From assembly GCA_028713595.1 (NCBI GenBank), contig JAQTNZ010000100.1:1-7863 (forward strand): a stretch of 7,863 nt of DNA. The letters run 5' to 3'. The stretch is from Methylovulum sp. GTDB taxonomy: Bacteria > Pseudomonadota > Gammaproteobacteria > Methylococcales > Methylomonadaceae. Made by a program: the position numbers and the translations under genes. Positions within the stretch are counted from its first letter, which is position 1. Each line of letters starts with the position of its first letter. The notes under the pieces are model-generated. The model was not told the DNA's origin and searched no databases. It saw only the letters and a list, made by a program, of their open reading frames with translations. Of the stretch, positions 1 through 6,157 are shown piece after piece.

Positions 1-447
1 ATTGCCATGTATGGCGGCTTTTTTAAACCATGCCACCGCTTCCTTGTCGTTTTTTACCGTCCCCCTGCCCTCGCCCAGCAACCGCCCCACTTGCAGTTCC
101 GCCGCGCCGTCACCACTTTGGGCGCGGTCTACGGCACGGTTATAGCTGGCGATGTCTTGGGCGGCCAGTTCGGGTATGGCAAATTGTTGCACCAGCCACG
201 CAATGGACATCAATACCGAAAGTCCGGCGACAATCGAACACCATGCCACAATCAGCGTATTCATGAGAAAAAACCGATAACGGCATTTCCTACAGCGGTA
301 GGCTTTGTAAAAAGTCCTGACCATGAAGGGGTCGGTGGAACGGAAGGTTGTCCGGCGATACTCTTCTGACCCGCACTTAGGGCATTTTGCCGTAGATTTG
401 ACCATAGGCGCCGAATCGGCATCCGGCTTTTTTTTAAGCTTTATCAT
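1..447 (-). CDS. Zinc-ribbon, membrane-anchored Sel1-repeat protein (N-terminal part, cut by window edge)
   Basis: This frame is open from an ATG at 447 down to base 1, giving 149 visible residues with the C-terminus outside the window. The first ~15 residues are Lys-rich. Residues 22-25 (CPKC) and 52-55 (CRKC) form two CxxC knuckles about 26 residues apart, a likely zinc ribbon. Residues ~62-86 are hydrophobic (MNTLIVAWCSIVAGLSVLM and on) and look like one membrane segment. Residues ~115-149 match the Sel1-like repeat pattern: AELQVGRLLGEGRG, a Lys/Asp position, then AVAWFKKAAIHGN. Sel1 repeats are helical TPR-like protein-binding units, usually in tandem, so more repeats probably lie to the left. 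The start is fixed by an in-frame TAG 12 bases upstream; no clear Shine-Dalgarno is seen. The layout suggests a cytoplasmic zinc ribbon and a periplasmic repeat domain (inference). Specific function is unknown. Confidence 0.75.
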   Translation of the reverse strand, partial: MIKLKKKPDADSAPMVKSTAKCPKCGSEEYRRTTFRSTDPFMVRTFYKAYRCRKCRYRFFLMNTLIVAWCSIVAGLSVLMSIAWLVQQFAIPELAAQDIASYNRAVDRAQSGDGAAELQVGRLLGEGRGTVKNDKEAVAWFKKAAIHGN

Positions 448-639
448 GTTATTTTTCTATAATCAATGCACATCAAAAACCGCTAAACCACTATCACCCC
501 GTTAAGGACGTTGATGCCCATTGATAAAATGATAGGGGGGAAGGTAAAAAACCTTTACCGTTTGGCAAGCACGATAACCCATCCGTTTAAAACTTTAAGG
601 GCTTGTAAGAAGGTGTTCCGATCATGTAAACAACTTGTG

Positions 640-668
640 ATAATATCGCCTTAGCTGTTTTTATGCAA
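640..668 (-). promoter_or_regulatory. Candidate promoter for the Sel1-repeat gene
   Basis: On the minus strand TTGCAT (663-668) and TATTAT (640-645) are separated by 17 bases. The -10 matches the sigma-70 consensus at five of six positions, the -35 at only three. It would begin transcription about 185 bases before the ATG at 447. This is a motif match only. Confidence 0.25.
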
Positions 669-670
669 TT

Positions 671-717
671 GTGGCGGCCAAAACCCTGCGTGGCCGGGTG
701 GTTTGGCGGAGCGCCAC
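671..717. repeat. Large imperfect inverted repeat (stem-loop)
   Basis: Outer arms GTGGCG (671-676) and CGCCAC (712-717) are exact complements. Directly inside, GCCAAA (677-682) pairs with TTTGGC (702-707), and CC (684-685) can pair with GG (700-701). The right side has a four-base bulge. The folded element has at least 12-14 base pairs and is much richer in GC than the sequence to its left. It lies beyond the ftsH terminator and has no T tract on either strand, so it is not an obvious terminator. It could be an interspersed palindromic repeat or part of an unrecognised RNA. Confidence 0.5.
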
Positions 718-742
718 GGTAGCTTTGCGCTTATTTTGGGGC

Positions 743-770
743 AAAAAAAAGGGGAGCTAAAAGCTCCCCT
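743..770 (-). terminator. Intrinsic terminator of ftsH
   Basis: Bases 750-758 and 762-770 form a perfect 9-bp stem (AGGGGAGCT / AGCTCCCCT) around an AAA loop. Read on the minus strand, the stem is followed at once by eight T's (complement of the A run 743-750). It lies 15 bases past the ftsH stop codon. There is no T tract on the plus-strand side, so it should act for ftsH only. Confidence 0.9.
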
Positions 771-784
771 AAAATGAGCGCACC

Positions 785-2713
785 TCAAACTTGTCGGGCA
801 GGTTTGTTGTTGATGTTGACGTTAGTTTTATTAACGCTAGGTTTAGTCTCAACTTTTTCCTGCTTGCTAAAATTAGGTCTGTTAAATGTGTCGTTGTCAT
901 CTGTAGGCGGTTCAGGGTCTCTGCCCGCCATCATGGCATCGATTTGATCCTTATCAATGGTTTCCCATTTCATCAGCGCGTCGGCCATTTTGTGCAAGAT
1001 ACTGATGTTTTCTTGCAATAAAGTTTCGGCGCGGTTGTAGTTACGGTCGATTACGGCGCGGATTTCTTCGTCAATCTGTTGGGCGACGTTGTTGGACACG
1101 CTGCTGCCTTGTGAGCCTGGATAGCCCATAAAGGGCTGGCCGTTTTCTTCACCATAGACCAAAGGCCCCAGTTTTTCGGAAAAGCCCCAGCGTTTGACCA
1201 TGTTGCGGGCCAATTCGGTGGCGCGTTCAATGTCATTGGACGCACCGGTGGTCACACGGTCGCCACCATAAATCATCAGCTCGGCAATCCGGCCACCAAA
1301 CAGGCTGGCAATTTGGCTTTCCAATTTACGTTTGCTGGCGCTGTATTGGTCTTGCTCAGGCAAGAACATGGTGATGCCCAACGCACGGCCACGCGGCATG
1401 ATGCTGACTTTGTAGACAGGGTCATGGTCGGGTGACAATTGGCCGACGATACAATGGCCGGCTTCATGATACGCGGTCAATAACTTGTCATCTTCGCTCA
1501 TGACCATTGTGCGCCGTTCCGCACCCATCAGGATTTTGTCCTTGGCTTTTTCAAGATCCTGCATGGTGACTTCTTTTTTGTTGCTACGCGCCGCAAACAA
1601 GGCGGCTTCGTTGACGACATTGGCCAGTTCCGCACCTGAGAACCCTGGGGTGCCACGGGCGATGTATTTCAATTGGACATCAGCGGCCACCGGTACTTTT
1701 TTGATATGGACGTTAAGGATTTGTTCACGGCCACGCACATCAGGCAATCCGACGTTAACTTGGCGGTCAAAGCGGCCAGGGCGCAGCAAGGCTTTGTCGA
1801 GAATATCGGCGCGGTTGGTGGCGGCGATGACTATGACCCCTTCATTACCGTTAAAGCCATCCATTTCCACCAATAATTGGTTGAGGGTTTGCTCACGCTC
1901 ATCATTGCCGCCACCCATGCCGGCACCGCCACGTTGGCGACCTACGGCATCAATTTCGTCAATAAAGATAATGCAAGGCGCGTGTTCTTTGGCTTGGGCA
2001 AACATGTCCCTGACCCTGGACGCACCGACACCGACAAACATTTCGACAAAATCAGAACCTGAGATGGTGAAGAACTTAACCCCCGCTTCTCCGGCAATGG
2101 CCCTAGCCAGCAAAGTCTTACCGGTTCCAGGAGGGCCTACCATCAGGATGCCACGAGGTATTTTGCCGCCCAGCTTTTGGAATTTTTGCGGGTCGGACAG
2201 AAAATCGACCAATTCGGTGACTTCTTCTTTGGCTTCCTCACAACCGGCGACATCATCAAAAGTCACGGTCATTTTGTCTTCTTCAAGCATTTTGGCCTTG
2301 CTTTTGCCAAAAGTGTTGCCGCCAGCGCCCGCACCCTGCATCCTGCGCATGTAGATGACCCACACGCCAATCAATAACAGCATGGGGAACCAGGAAATAA
2401 ATATCTGCATGAACAACGATTGTTGGGCAGGCGGAATGGTGCGGATTTGCACGTTGTTGGTCATCAGGTCATCAATCAGGTTTTGGTCGCCAGGATTGAA
2501 GGTTTCATAATTTTGCCCGTCGGTGGCGCGGATTTTAATCAATTGGCCGCTGATTTCGACATGGTCAATCAGGCCGTGCTTAACTTTGATGATAAAATCG
2601 GAGTAGGCGATCGAGTCTTGTATCGGTGGCGCGGTGTTGACGCGGTTGTAGATCAGGAATGCACCTGTAATCACAACCCCCCAAAGCAACATGTTCAATA
2701 TAATTTTTTTCAT
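785..2713 (-). CDS. ftsH: ATP-dependent zinc metalloprotease FtsH
   Basis: This encodes a 642-residue membrane-bound AAA+ protease that extracts and degrades damaged or unassembled membrane proteins and, in gammaproteobacteria, short-lived regulators such as sigma-32 and LpxC. Two membrane segments (about 5-21 and 104-121) flank a periplasmic domain. Then follow Walker A GPPGTGKT (193-200), pore motif FVGVG (226-230), Walker B IIFIDEID (248-255), the second region of homology with arginine fingers at about 311 and 314, and the zinc site HEAGH (416-420) with third ligand D494. All key residues are present and the length matches the usual ~645. The tail after ~600 is Asn- and Lys-rich, as is common for the variable C-terminus. 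The frame extends to an ATG at 2743, but AGGAG at 2721-2725 sits 7 bases before the ATG at 2713, giving [12 protein letters not shown]. No rlmE or folP partner is seen; it has its own leader and terminator. Confidence 0.97.
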   Translation of the reverse strand: MKKIILNMLLWGVVITGAFLIYNRVNTAPPIQDSIAYSDFIIKVKHGLIDHVEISGQLIKIRATDGQNYETFNPGDQNLIDDLMTNNVQIRTIPPAQQSLFMQIFISWFPMLLLIGVWVIYMRRMQGAGAGGNTFGKSKAKMLEEDKMTVTFDDVAGCEEAKEEVTELVDFLSDPQKFQKLGGKIPRGILMVGPPGTGKTLLARAIAGEAGVKFFTISGSDFVEMFVGVGASRVRDMFAQAKEHAPCIIFIDEIDAVGRQRGGAGMGGGNDEREQTLNQLLVEMDGFNGNEGVIVIAATNRADILDKALLRPGRFDRQVNVGLPDVRGREQILNVHIKKVPVAADVQLKYIARGTPGFSGAELANVVNEAALFAARSNKKEVTMQDLEKAKDKILMGAERRTMVMSEDDKLLTAYHEAGHCIVGQLSPDHDPVYKVSIMPRGRALGITMFLPEQDQYSASKRKLESQIASLFGGRIAELMIYGGDRVTTGASNDIERATELARNMVKRWGFSEKLGPLVYGEENGQPFMGYPGSQGSSVSNNVAQQIDEEIRAVIDRNYNRAETLLQENISILHKMADALMKWETIDKDQIDAMMAGRDPEPPTDDNDTFNRPNFSKQEKVETKPSVNKTNVNINNKPARQV

Positions 2714-2724
2714 TTCAATTCTCC

Positions 2725-2742
2725 TGACCTCTTCCAAGGTCA
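2725..2742 (-). promoter_or_regulatory. Hairpin abutting the ftsH ribosome binding site
   Basis: TGACCT (2725-2730) and AGGTCA (2737-2742) are perfect 6-bp complements around a six-base loop. In the mRNA the 3' arm ends at the first base of the AGGAG Shine-Dalgarno (2721-2725). The stem could therefore affect ribosome access to ftsH. A regulatory role is inferred from position only. Confidence 0.35.
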
Positions 2743-2788
2743 TCTGTTAGACGTTTGTTTATTACGATATTTATCGCCATCCAAAACC

Positions 2789-2804
2789 CGACGCCTCCAC
2801 GTCG
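2789..2804 (-). repeat. Small stem-loop in the ftsH leader
   Basis: CGACG (2789-2793) and CGTCG (2800-2804) form a 5-bp GC-rich stem. On the minus strand it is followed by GGTTTTGG, too short a T run for a confident terminator. A further short inverted repeat, CGATA / TATCG, lies at 2765-2776. Confidence 0.35.
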
Positions 2805-2820
2805 CCCTAATAGATTGATC

Positions 2821-2868
2821 TTAATTGTCCTTCGCCAAATAACTGCACTTTAGCGTTGGGACAATTAA
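2821..2868. repeat. Perfect 10-bp inverted repeat in the ftsH leader
   Basis: TTAATTGTCC (2821-2830) is exactly complementary to GGACAATTAA (2859-2868), with 28 bases between. It could be a long-loop RNA hairpin in the ftsH leader or a two-site protein-binding target. The 8-mer TTAATTGT recurs at 2942-2949. Confidence 0.5.
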
Positions 2869-2907
2869 ACCACCTTTACCTCAAAAAGTCTTTTATTAAC
2901 AGTGGCT

Positions 2908-2934
2908 TTTATACGGACTTAGCGCTCTTGGCAA
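2908..2934 (-). promoter_or_regulatory. Second candidate ftsH promoter
   Basis: On the minus strand TTGCCA (2929-2934) and TATAAA (2908-2913) both match sigma-70 hexamers well, but the 15-base spacer is short. It is weaker than the promoter candidate at 2963-2992. No sigma-32-type CTTGAA / CCCCAT pair was found. Confidence 0.3.
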
Positions 2935-2962
2935 AAGACCCTTAATTGTTTGTTTTAAAAGG

Positions 2963-2992
2963 CTTATATCTTAATTTTTTAACGCCTGGCAA
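2963..2992 (-). promoter_or_regulatory. Candidate sigma-70 promoter for ftsH
   Basis: TTGCCA (2987-2992) and TATAAG (2963-2968), each five of six to consensus, are 18 bases apart on the minus strand. Transcription would start near 2956, giving a leader of about 240 bases that includes the inverted repeats listed here. The site lies just past the sigma-factor stop codon, so ftsH can be expressed on its own. Confidence 0.45.
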
Positions 2993-3021
2993 CGATTGTG
3001 CAATAACAGGTAACTATATTT

Positions 3022-4431
3022 TTACAAAAAGCACATCAATTGCTGCCCAAAATTCAATTTCATTTTATTTAATGCCATCACTTGGATTTGCCTGACCCGC
3101 TCCCTGGTCAGGTTAAGTTCACAGCCTATTTCTTGCAGGGTCATTTCCTGATCGGCCTCCATGCCAAAATGGCTACAGATCACCTTGGCCTCACGCGGGT
3201 TTAAAGACCTGATCGCAAGACCCAGCAAGCGCTCCAAATCAGCCTCGGCGATGCTGGCAAAAGCAGGGGTGAAAATGTTCTGCTCGAGAAAATCAATCGG
3301 AGAAAAGGCCTCTTCCTCATCTTCGCCACCTTCCAACGACATCACCGTCTGCGAAATTGACAAGATAGTGTCGATTTCATCACGCGAGAGTTTGGTATAT
3401 TCGGCCAACTCATTGACCGAAGGCTCCAGGCCGGTGCGTGCCACCCATTCATTCTTGGCACGGAACACTTTGTTGATGGTGGCGACTTGGCCGCAAGGCA
3501 CCCGCACCAGACGTTCACAACGTGATAGTGAGCGGGAAATCGCCTGCCTGATCCAATAACCGGCATAGGTTGAAAACTGGAACCCCAGCCGATAATCAAA
3601 ACGGTCCACCGCCTTTAGCAAGCCACTTTGGCCTTCTTGCACCAAATCTTCAAAATCCAAAAAACCGGCTTTATATTGGTTGGCGATGAACAGCACCAAT
3701 TTGTTGTTGGCTTCCGCCAATTGTTGCCTAGCGGCCAACCAGCCGTGTTCGGCGACCACCATATCGGAAAAATACTGGTGCATTTGGGTGCTGGACAAAA
3801 ACAAAAACTGCTCGTCATAGCCGGCAATATCCAACGCCTTGAACACTTCGGCCATTTGTGTGGCGTTAGCGCGATGGCGGCGTTTGTCACCTTCCAAACG
3901 CTTGACCATCAAGTGCGTATGCGAAGTGTTGCCTGCGTGGGCGGGCTGATGGCAAAGACCCCTTAATTTATAGGCGTATACAATCACTTCGGTGATTTTT
4001 CCCAAATCCTCAAAGCTAAAAGGAAACGCTTGCAAAGCCGCCGCCAGGGCCTCTTTGTGGCTGAGATAAAGGGCATCACCGCCCACCTTGGACATCGCCT
4101 GATAGGCTTCCCCATAGCATTTTTTTATCTCCGCCAAGGCCGAAGCCAAATCTGACACCAAACTGGCTTCATCATCCGCTTCAGAAGCGTCGGTCATTTT
4201 TTCGTGGCCGTTAAGCAACAACAAAGCGGTGACCGGAAATTGTGACAGGCACCCTATCAACTTCGATTTTTCGTCATTCAAACGGCGGGCAATTTCGACA
4301 TTGCCATGTTCGGCGTGGGCGGCCACCGGGCTAACTTTGCCGGCAAAAGGTTCGATTGCCGGATGGGCCGTGCCGTTATTGACAACGGCACCGCGTTTTT
4401 GTCTTGACAAATGTTCAGTTAAATAAGCCAT
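3022..4431 (-). CDS. Divergent RpoD-like sigma-70 family factor
   Basis: This encodes a 469-residue RNA polymerase sigma subunit of the RpoD family. Residues ~40-75 look like an eroded region 1.2 (VEIARRL and a following helix); 77-233 is a weakly conserved spacer like the RpoD non-conserved region; region 2 spans 234-304 with core DFEDLVQEGQSGLLKAVDRF; region 3 spans 306-383; region 4 spans 398-458 with the helix-turn-helix LTRERVRQIQ. RpoD is usually ~600 residues; this one lacks region 1.1 and the DPVRMYMREMG block. In the -10 melting segment it reads FSTYAGYW where E. coli RpoD has FSTYATWW, so one key Trp is Tyr (292). The region 4.2 residues R443, E444 and R447 for -35 contact are kept. 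The frame opens at 4512, but GAGGA nine bases before the ATG at 4431 favours MAYLTEHLSRQ. A group 2-type alternative sigma factor is the best reading; its regulon is unknown. Confidence 0.85.
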   Translation of the reverse strand: MAYLTEHLSRQKRGAVVNNGTAHPAIEPFAGKVSPVAAHAEHGNVEIARRLNDEKSKLIGCLSQFPVTALLLLNGHEKMTDASEADDEASLVSDLASALAEIKKCYGEAYQAMSKVGGDALYLSHKEALAAALQAFPFSFEDLGKITEVIVYAYKLRGLCHQPAHAGNTSHTHLMVKRLEGDKRRHRANATQMAEVFKALDIAGYDEQFLFLSSTQMHQYFSDMVVAEHGWLAARQQLAEANNKLVLFIANQYKAGFLDFEDLVQEGQSGLLKAVDRFDYRLGFQFSTYAGYWIRQAISRSLSRCERLVRVPCGQVATINKVFRAKNEWVARTGLEPSVNELAEYTKLSRDEIDTILSISQTVMSLEGGEDEEEAFSPIDFLEQNIFTPAFASIAEADLERLLGLAIRSLNPREAKVICSHFGMEADQEMTLQEIGCELNLTRERVRQIQVMALNKMKLNFGQQLMCFL

Positions 4432-4910
4432 ATCACCCATTCCTCGCCAACAAAGCGTCTGAAAAATATAATCGGTGGCGCAACTTTTGAAAGCCATCAA
4501 CAGTGCGCACACATTTTTGATCCACCAGCTTCAGCCCATAATCAATAATAATCCGTCCATTTTTTTCGGGCAATTGTTAATTGATACGAACCAGTCTGTT
4601 TACTAATCATTTCACAATACTGTAACAACAATATCTATTTTCGTCAATATATAGTTTTACAAAACATGAACAAATATTAACATAAATCATATTTTGTCTA
4701 CTTTTTATTGATTACAGCACTTCCTTTCAGCCCCAACCAATGCACATAATAACCTTAAATTAATAATGTTAATTAGTTGTTTAATATAAAATATATTATT
4801 ATCAACCAGATATATGCCTTCATCTGTAAGCCATCGTCACTGAACACATAGTTTGACAAAACTAACTACATATTGCTCTTGTCACACTTTCAAAATGCCA
4901 GACACTCCTG
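4432..4910. other. AT-rich intergenic region upstream of the sigma-factor gene
   Basis: No gene is seen on either strand. From about 4560 the sequence is strongly AT-rich, with stretches such as 4757-4808 almost entirely A and T. Plus-strand promoter-like matches include TTGACA at 4853-4858, with no good -10 at the right distance, and TTAATT / TATATT with a 17-base spacer near 4770-4800. Their significance is low in such a biased sequence. The stretch may be a regulatory or bent-DNA region between divergent genes. Confidence 0.5.
4619..4647 (-). promoter_or_regulatory. Candidate promoter for the sigma-factor gene
   Basis: On the minus strand TTGACG (4642-4647, five of six) and TACAGT (4619-4624, four of six) are spaced by exactly 17 bases. 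Transcription would start near 4612, leaving a leader of about 180 bases before the ATG at 4431. The region is AT-rich, which raises the chance of a random match. Confidence 0.35.
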
Positions 4911-4965
4911 TTGAATTGGAATATATACCTGTTACCTAAACGGTTGCTGAACGGAATCAAAAAAA

Positions 4966-5109
4966 ATGCGCACTATCGGCCAATGGCAGCAAATCCAATA
5001 CCCGACCGTCCAGGCAATTGCCAAACATCGGGCAAACGCCGGCCAAACTGCGTGGTGGCGACAAATCACCCGATTTATGCACCGACAAGCCCTTGGTCAG
5101 GTAAAATAG
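4966..5109 (+). CDS. Doubtful 47-residue small ORF
   Basis: An ATG at 4966 opens 47 codons ending in TAG at 5107-5109. The peptide is rich in Gln, Arg and Trp (it begins MRTIGQWQQIQYPTVQ and includes AWWRQITRFMHR) and resembles no family I recognise. In favour: GGAA nine bases upstream, GC-rich codons like the neighbouring genes, and a sharp composition change from the AT-rich sequence before it. Against: short length, a weak ribosome binding site, and a competing longer frame over the same bases. A 7-bp inverted repeat follows it. Confidence 0.2.
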   Translation: MRTIGQWQQIQYPTVQAIAKHRANAGQTAWWRQITRFMHRQALGQVK

Positions 5110-5141
5110 GCCAAACCAACCGACCCCACAGCCTGTTTGGC
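5110..5141 (+). repeat. Inverted repeat between the small ORF and ribA
   Basis: GCCAAAC (5110-5116) is complementary to GTTTGGC (5135-5141) across an 18-base loop. No T run follows directly, so it is at best a weak terminator. The right arm overlaps the -35 of the candidate ribA promoter. Confidence 0.3.
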
Positions 5142-5165
5142 ACCGTGGAAAAACTATTTTTGAAT
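5137..5165 (+). promoter_or_regulatory. ribA: Candidate ribA promoter
   Basis: TTGGCA (5137-5142, five of six) and TTGAAT (5160-5165, four of six) are spaced by 17 bases. Transcription would start near 5172, only about a dozen bases before the GTG start of ribA, which fits the absence of a clear Shine-Dalgarno there. Confidence 0.3.
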
Positions 5166-5184
5166 TTTTAGCTTAAGCATTGAC

Positions 5185-5799
5185 GTGAAGCCATTATTAG
5201 AAGACTTAGTACAAACGCCCATCCCCACCCGACACGGCGAATTTATTTTGCATTACTACAGCAACTCGCTGGACCATAAGGAACATATCGCCTTGGTTAA
5301 GGGCGACATCAAAGATCAGGAAAGCGTGCCTGTACGCATCCATTCCGAATGCTTTACCGGCGATGTCTTAGGTTCCAGGCGTTGCGACTGCGGCGAACAG
5401 TTGGACATGGCCATGCAGCTGATTGACCAGGCCGGACGCGGGGTATTGATTTACCTGCGTCAAGAAGGGCGCGGTATCGGCCTGTTAAAAAAACTCCAAG
5501 CCTACAACTTGCAAGATCAAGGCATGGACACCGTCGATGCCAACCTGCATCTGGGTTATCAGGCTGACGAGCGCGAATACGATATTGCCGCGCTGATCTT
5601 AGCCAGCCTTGGCATCAAATCCATCGCCTTAATCACCAACAACCCAGAAAAAATAGAAGGCTTGAAAAAATTGGGCATCACCATCACTGACCGGATTCCC
5701 ATTGAAATAAAAGCCAATGATGACAACCTAGGCTACTTGCAGACCAAAGCCAAAAAAATGGCGCATTGGCTGTTCCAAGCACAAAACGAACAAGACTGA
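5185..5799 (+). CDS. ribA: GTP cyclohydrolase II
   Basis: This encodes a 204-residue stand-alone GTP cyclohydrolase II, the first enzyme of riboflavin synthesis. It opens the imidazole ring of GTP, releasing formate and pyrophosphate, in the cytoplasm. The zinc ligands are C56 in HSECFTGDVLG and C67 and C69 in RRCDCG. The nucleotide-binding stretch YLRQEGRGIGL spans 90-100. Y107 and the ADER motif (D128, R130) match the catalytic residues of E. coli RibA, and TNNPEKIEGL (151-160) is the family signature. There is no fused RibB (DHBP synthase) domain; length matches the ~196-residue single-domain type. The start is GTG; an in-frame TGA at 5161 leaves no upstream ATG, and no good ribosome binding site precedes it. 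No FMN riboswitch is visible upstream. It is divergent from the sigma gene and stands alone. Confidence 0.96.
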   Translation: MKPLLEDLVQTPIPTRHGEFILHYYSNSLDHKEHIALVKGDIKDQESVPVRIHSECFTGDVLGSRRCDCGEQLDMAMQLIDQAGRGVLIYLRQEGRGIGLLKKLQAYNLQDQGMDTVDANLHLGYQADEREYDIAALILASLGIKSIALITNNPEKIEGLKKLGITITDRIPIEIKANDDNLGYLQTKAKKMAHWLFQAQNEQD

Positions 5800-5893
5800 C
5801 CGCACTGCCTGCGCCAAGAGCCACCGCGCAACAGATTTGGCGATGGCGGCGGCCATAAACGCGCACCCCCCTAAACGGCCACCCTCCCCTCCC
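5800..5893. other. Start of the 393-base ribA-nrdJ gap; no feature recognised
   Basis: No gene or recognisable site is seen between the ribA stop and the 11-bp stem-loop. The stretch is C-rich on the plus strand, with a run of six C's near 5865 and CCTCCCCTCCC just before the stem. The rest of the gap holds the separately listed stem-loops, NrdR-type boxes and leader hairpin. Confidence 0.4.
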
Positions 5894-5924
5894 GCCAATC
5901 GGCCAATTTTTCGGGCCGATTGGC
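5894..5924. repeat. Perfect 11-bp stem-loop downstream of ribA
   Basis: GCCAATCGGCC (5894-5904) and GGCCGATTGGC (5914-5924) are exact complements around a nine-base loop containing five T's. It begins 95 bases after the ribA stop. There is no T tract after the stem on either strand, so it is not a classic intrinsic terminator; it could end ribA transcription with Rho, protect the mRNA 3' end, or be a palindromic repeat. A second inverted repeat, GCAAAAG / CTTTTGC (5923-5937), overlaps its right arm by two bases, so the two stems partly compete. Confidence 0.6.
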
Positions 5925-6056
5925 AAAAGCCTTTTGCTACAGACGCTTACCCAATCGCCACTGGAAACCGCTTTTTCACCCCCGTCCCTACTCAAAAACC
6001 ACCCCTCTGGCAAGCAGTTTTTAGGAAATTTTTATTTCTGCTAATTTCGCTTCCAA

Positions 6057-6072
6057 CCACTATATATTGTGC
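6057..6072 (+). promoter_or_regulatory. NrdR-type box 1 upstream of nrdJ
   Basis: The 16-mer CCACTATATATTGTGC fits the NrdR operator pattern (acaCwAtATaTwGtgt), with core CTATATATTG at 6060-6069. NrdR is the nucleotide-sensing repressor of ribonucleotide reductase genes in most bacteria. The site overlaps or adjoins a candidate extended -10, TGCTAAGAT at 6070-6078, so binding could block the nrdJ promoter. Confidence 0.75.
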
Positions 6073-6081
6073 TAAGATAAT
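6070..6081 (+). promoter_or_regulatory. nrdJ: Candidate nrdJ promoter -10 region
   Basis: TGCTAAGAT (6070-6078) fits an extended -10, and GATAAT (6076-6081) is an overlapping alternative. No good -35 hexamer lies 16-18 bases upstream, but the sequence from 6018 to 6050 is A/T-rich. It lies between the two NrdR-type boxes, as expected of a repressed start. Confidence 0.35.
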
Positions 6082-6087
6082 AAAAAC

Positions 6088-6103
6088 AAACTACATATAG
6101 CCC
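6088..6103 (+). promoter_or_regulatory. NrdR-type box 2 upstream of nrdJ
   Basis: The core CTACATATAG (6091-6100) matches the NrdR core with weaker flanks than box 1. Core-to-core distance to box 1 is 31 bp, about three helical turns, the spacing typical of paired NrdR boxes. Confidence 0.65.
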
Positions 6104-6105
6104 CA

Positions 6106-6157
6106 AAGCCATTCTTCAGCCTGACCTTAAGGCGCTGATTTATGGCTTGTTTTTTTT
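6106..6157 (+). terminator. Terminator-like hairpin in the nrdJ leader
   Basis: AAGCCAT (6106-6112) pairs with ATGGCTT (6142-6148); inside a 3x3 internal loop, TCAGC (6116-6120) pairs with GCTGA (6134-6138), and CCTTAAGG can close the tip. One G and then eight T's (6150-6157) follow. It lies between the NrdR-type boxes and the nrdJ ATG at 6193, so transcripts from the candidate promoter would meet it before the gene. It may be an attenuator, or a terminator for readthrough from ribA. GGCT (6144-6147) can alternatively pair with AGCC (6158-6161), which would break the 3' arm. Confidence 0.6.

Larger units (their letters stand above)
448..742. other. Intergenic region between the Sel1-repeat gene and the ftsH terminator
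   Basis: No convincing gene is seen. Besides the separately listed hairpin and promoter candidate, GGTAAA (543-548) and TTTACC (554-559) form a 6-bp inverted repeat beside a run of six G's. On the plus strand GATAAT at 639-644 resembles a -10 box but lacks a good -35. The longest plus-strand frames here are overlaps running on from the Sel1 gene's antisense strand. Confidence 0.5.

Noticed and set aside
671..742. Cyclic-di-GMP riboswitch on the minus strand (GCGCAAAGC-like piece)
   Set aside because: Only a short piece resembles the motif; the upstream GGCAAACC half and the rest of the conserved core are missing.
1485..2354. 289-codon plus-strand open frame
   Set aside because: It lies entirely antisense to the well-conserved ftsH coding sequence; its Ser/Pro-rich, low-complexity translation is typical of a shadow frame.
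2714..2743. ftsH start 10 codons upstream at 2743
   Set aside because: No Shine-Dalgarno before it, whereas AGGAG is well placed before the ATG at 2713 and MKKIILNM is the expected FtsH N-terminus.
4432..4512. Sigma-factor start at 4512 or 4440
   Set aside because: The extra residues do not resemble a sigma N-terminus; GAGGA is nine bases before the ATG at 4431 but touches the ATG at 4440.
4560..4910. Replication origin in the AT-rich region
   Set aside because: No DnaA boxes or iterated repeats were found; the bias alone does not support an origin.
4911..5171. 86-codon plus-strand frame starting with TTG
   Set aside because: Poor start, no ribosome binding site, and the translation begins in the AT-rich tract; the 47-codon frame over the same bases looks slightly more gene-like.
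4911..5184. FMN riboswitch before ribA
   Set aside because: None of the conserved RFN-element blocks is present.
5684..6013. 109-codon minus-strand frame across the end of ribA
   Set aside because: Overlaps the conserved ribA C-terminus antisense and runs through the 11-bp stem-loop; the translation is Trp/Gly-rich and unconvincing.
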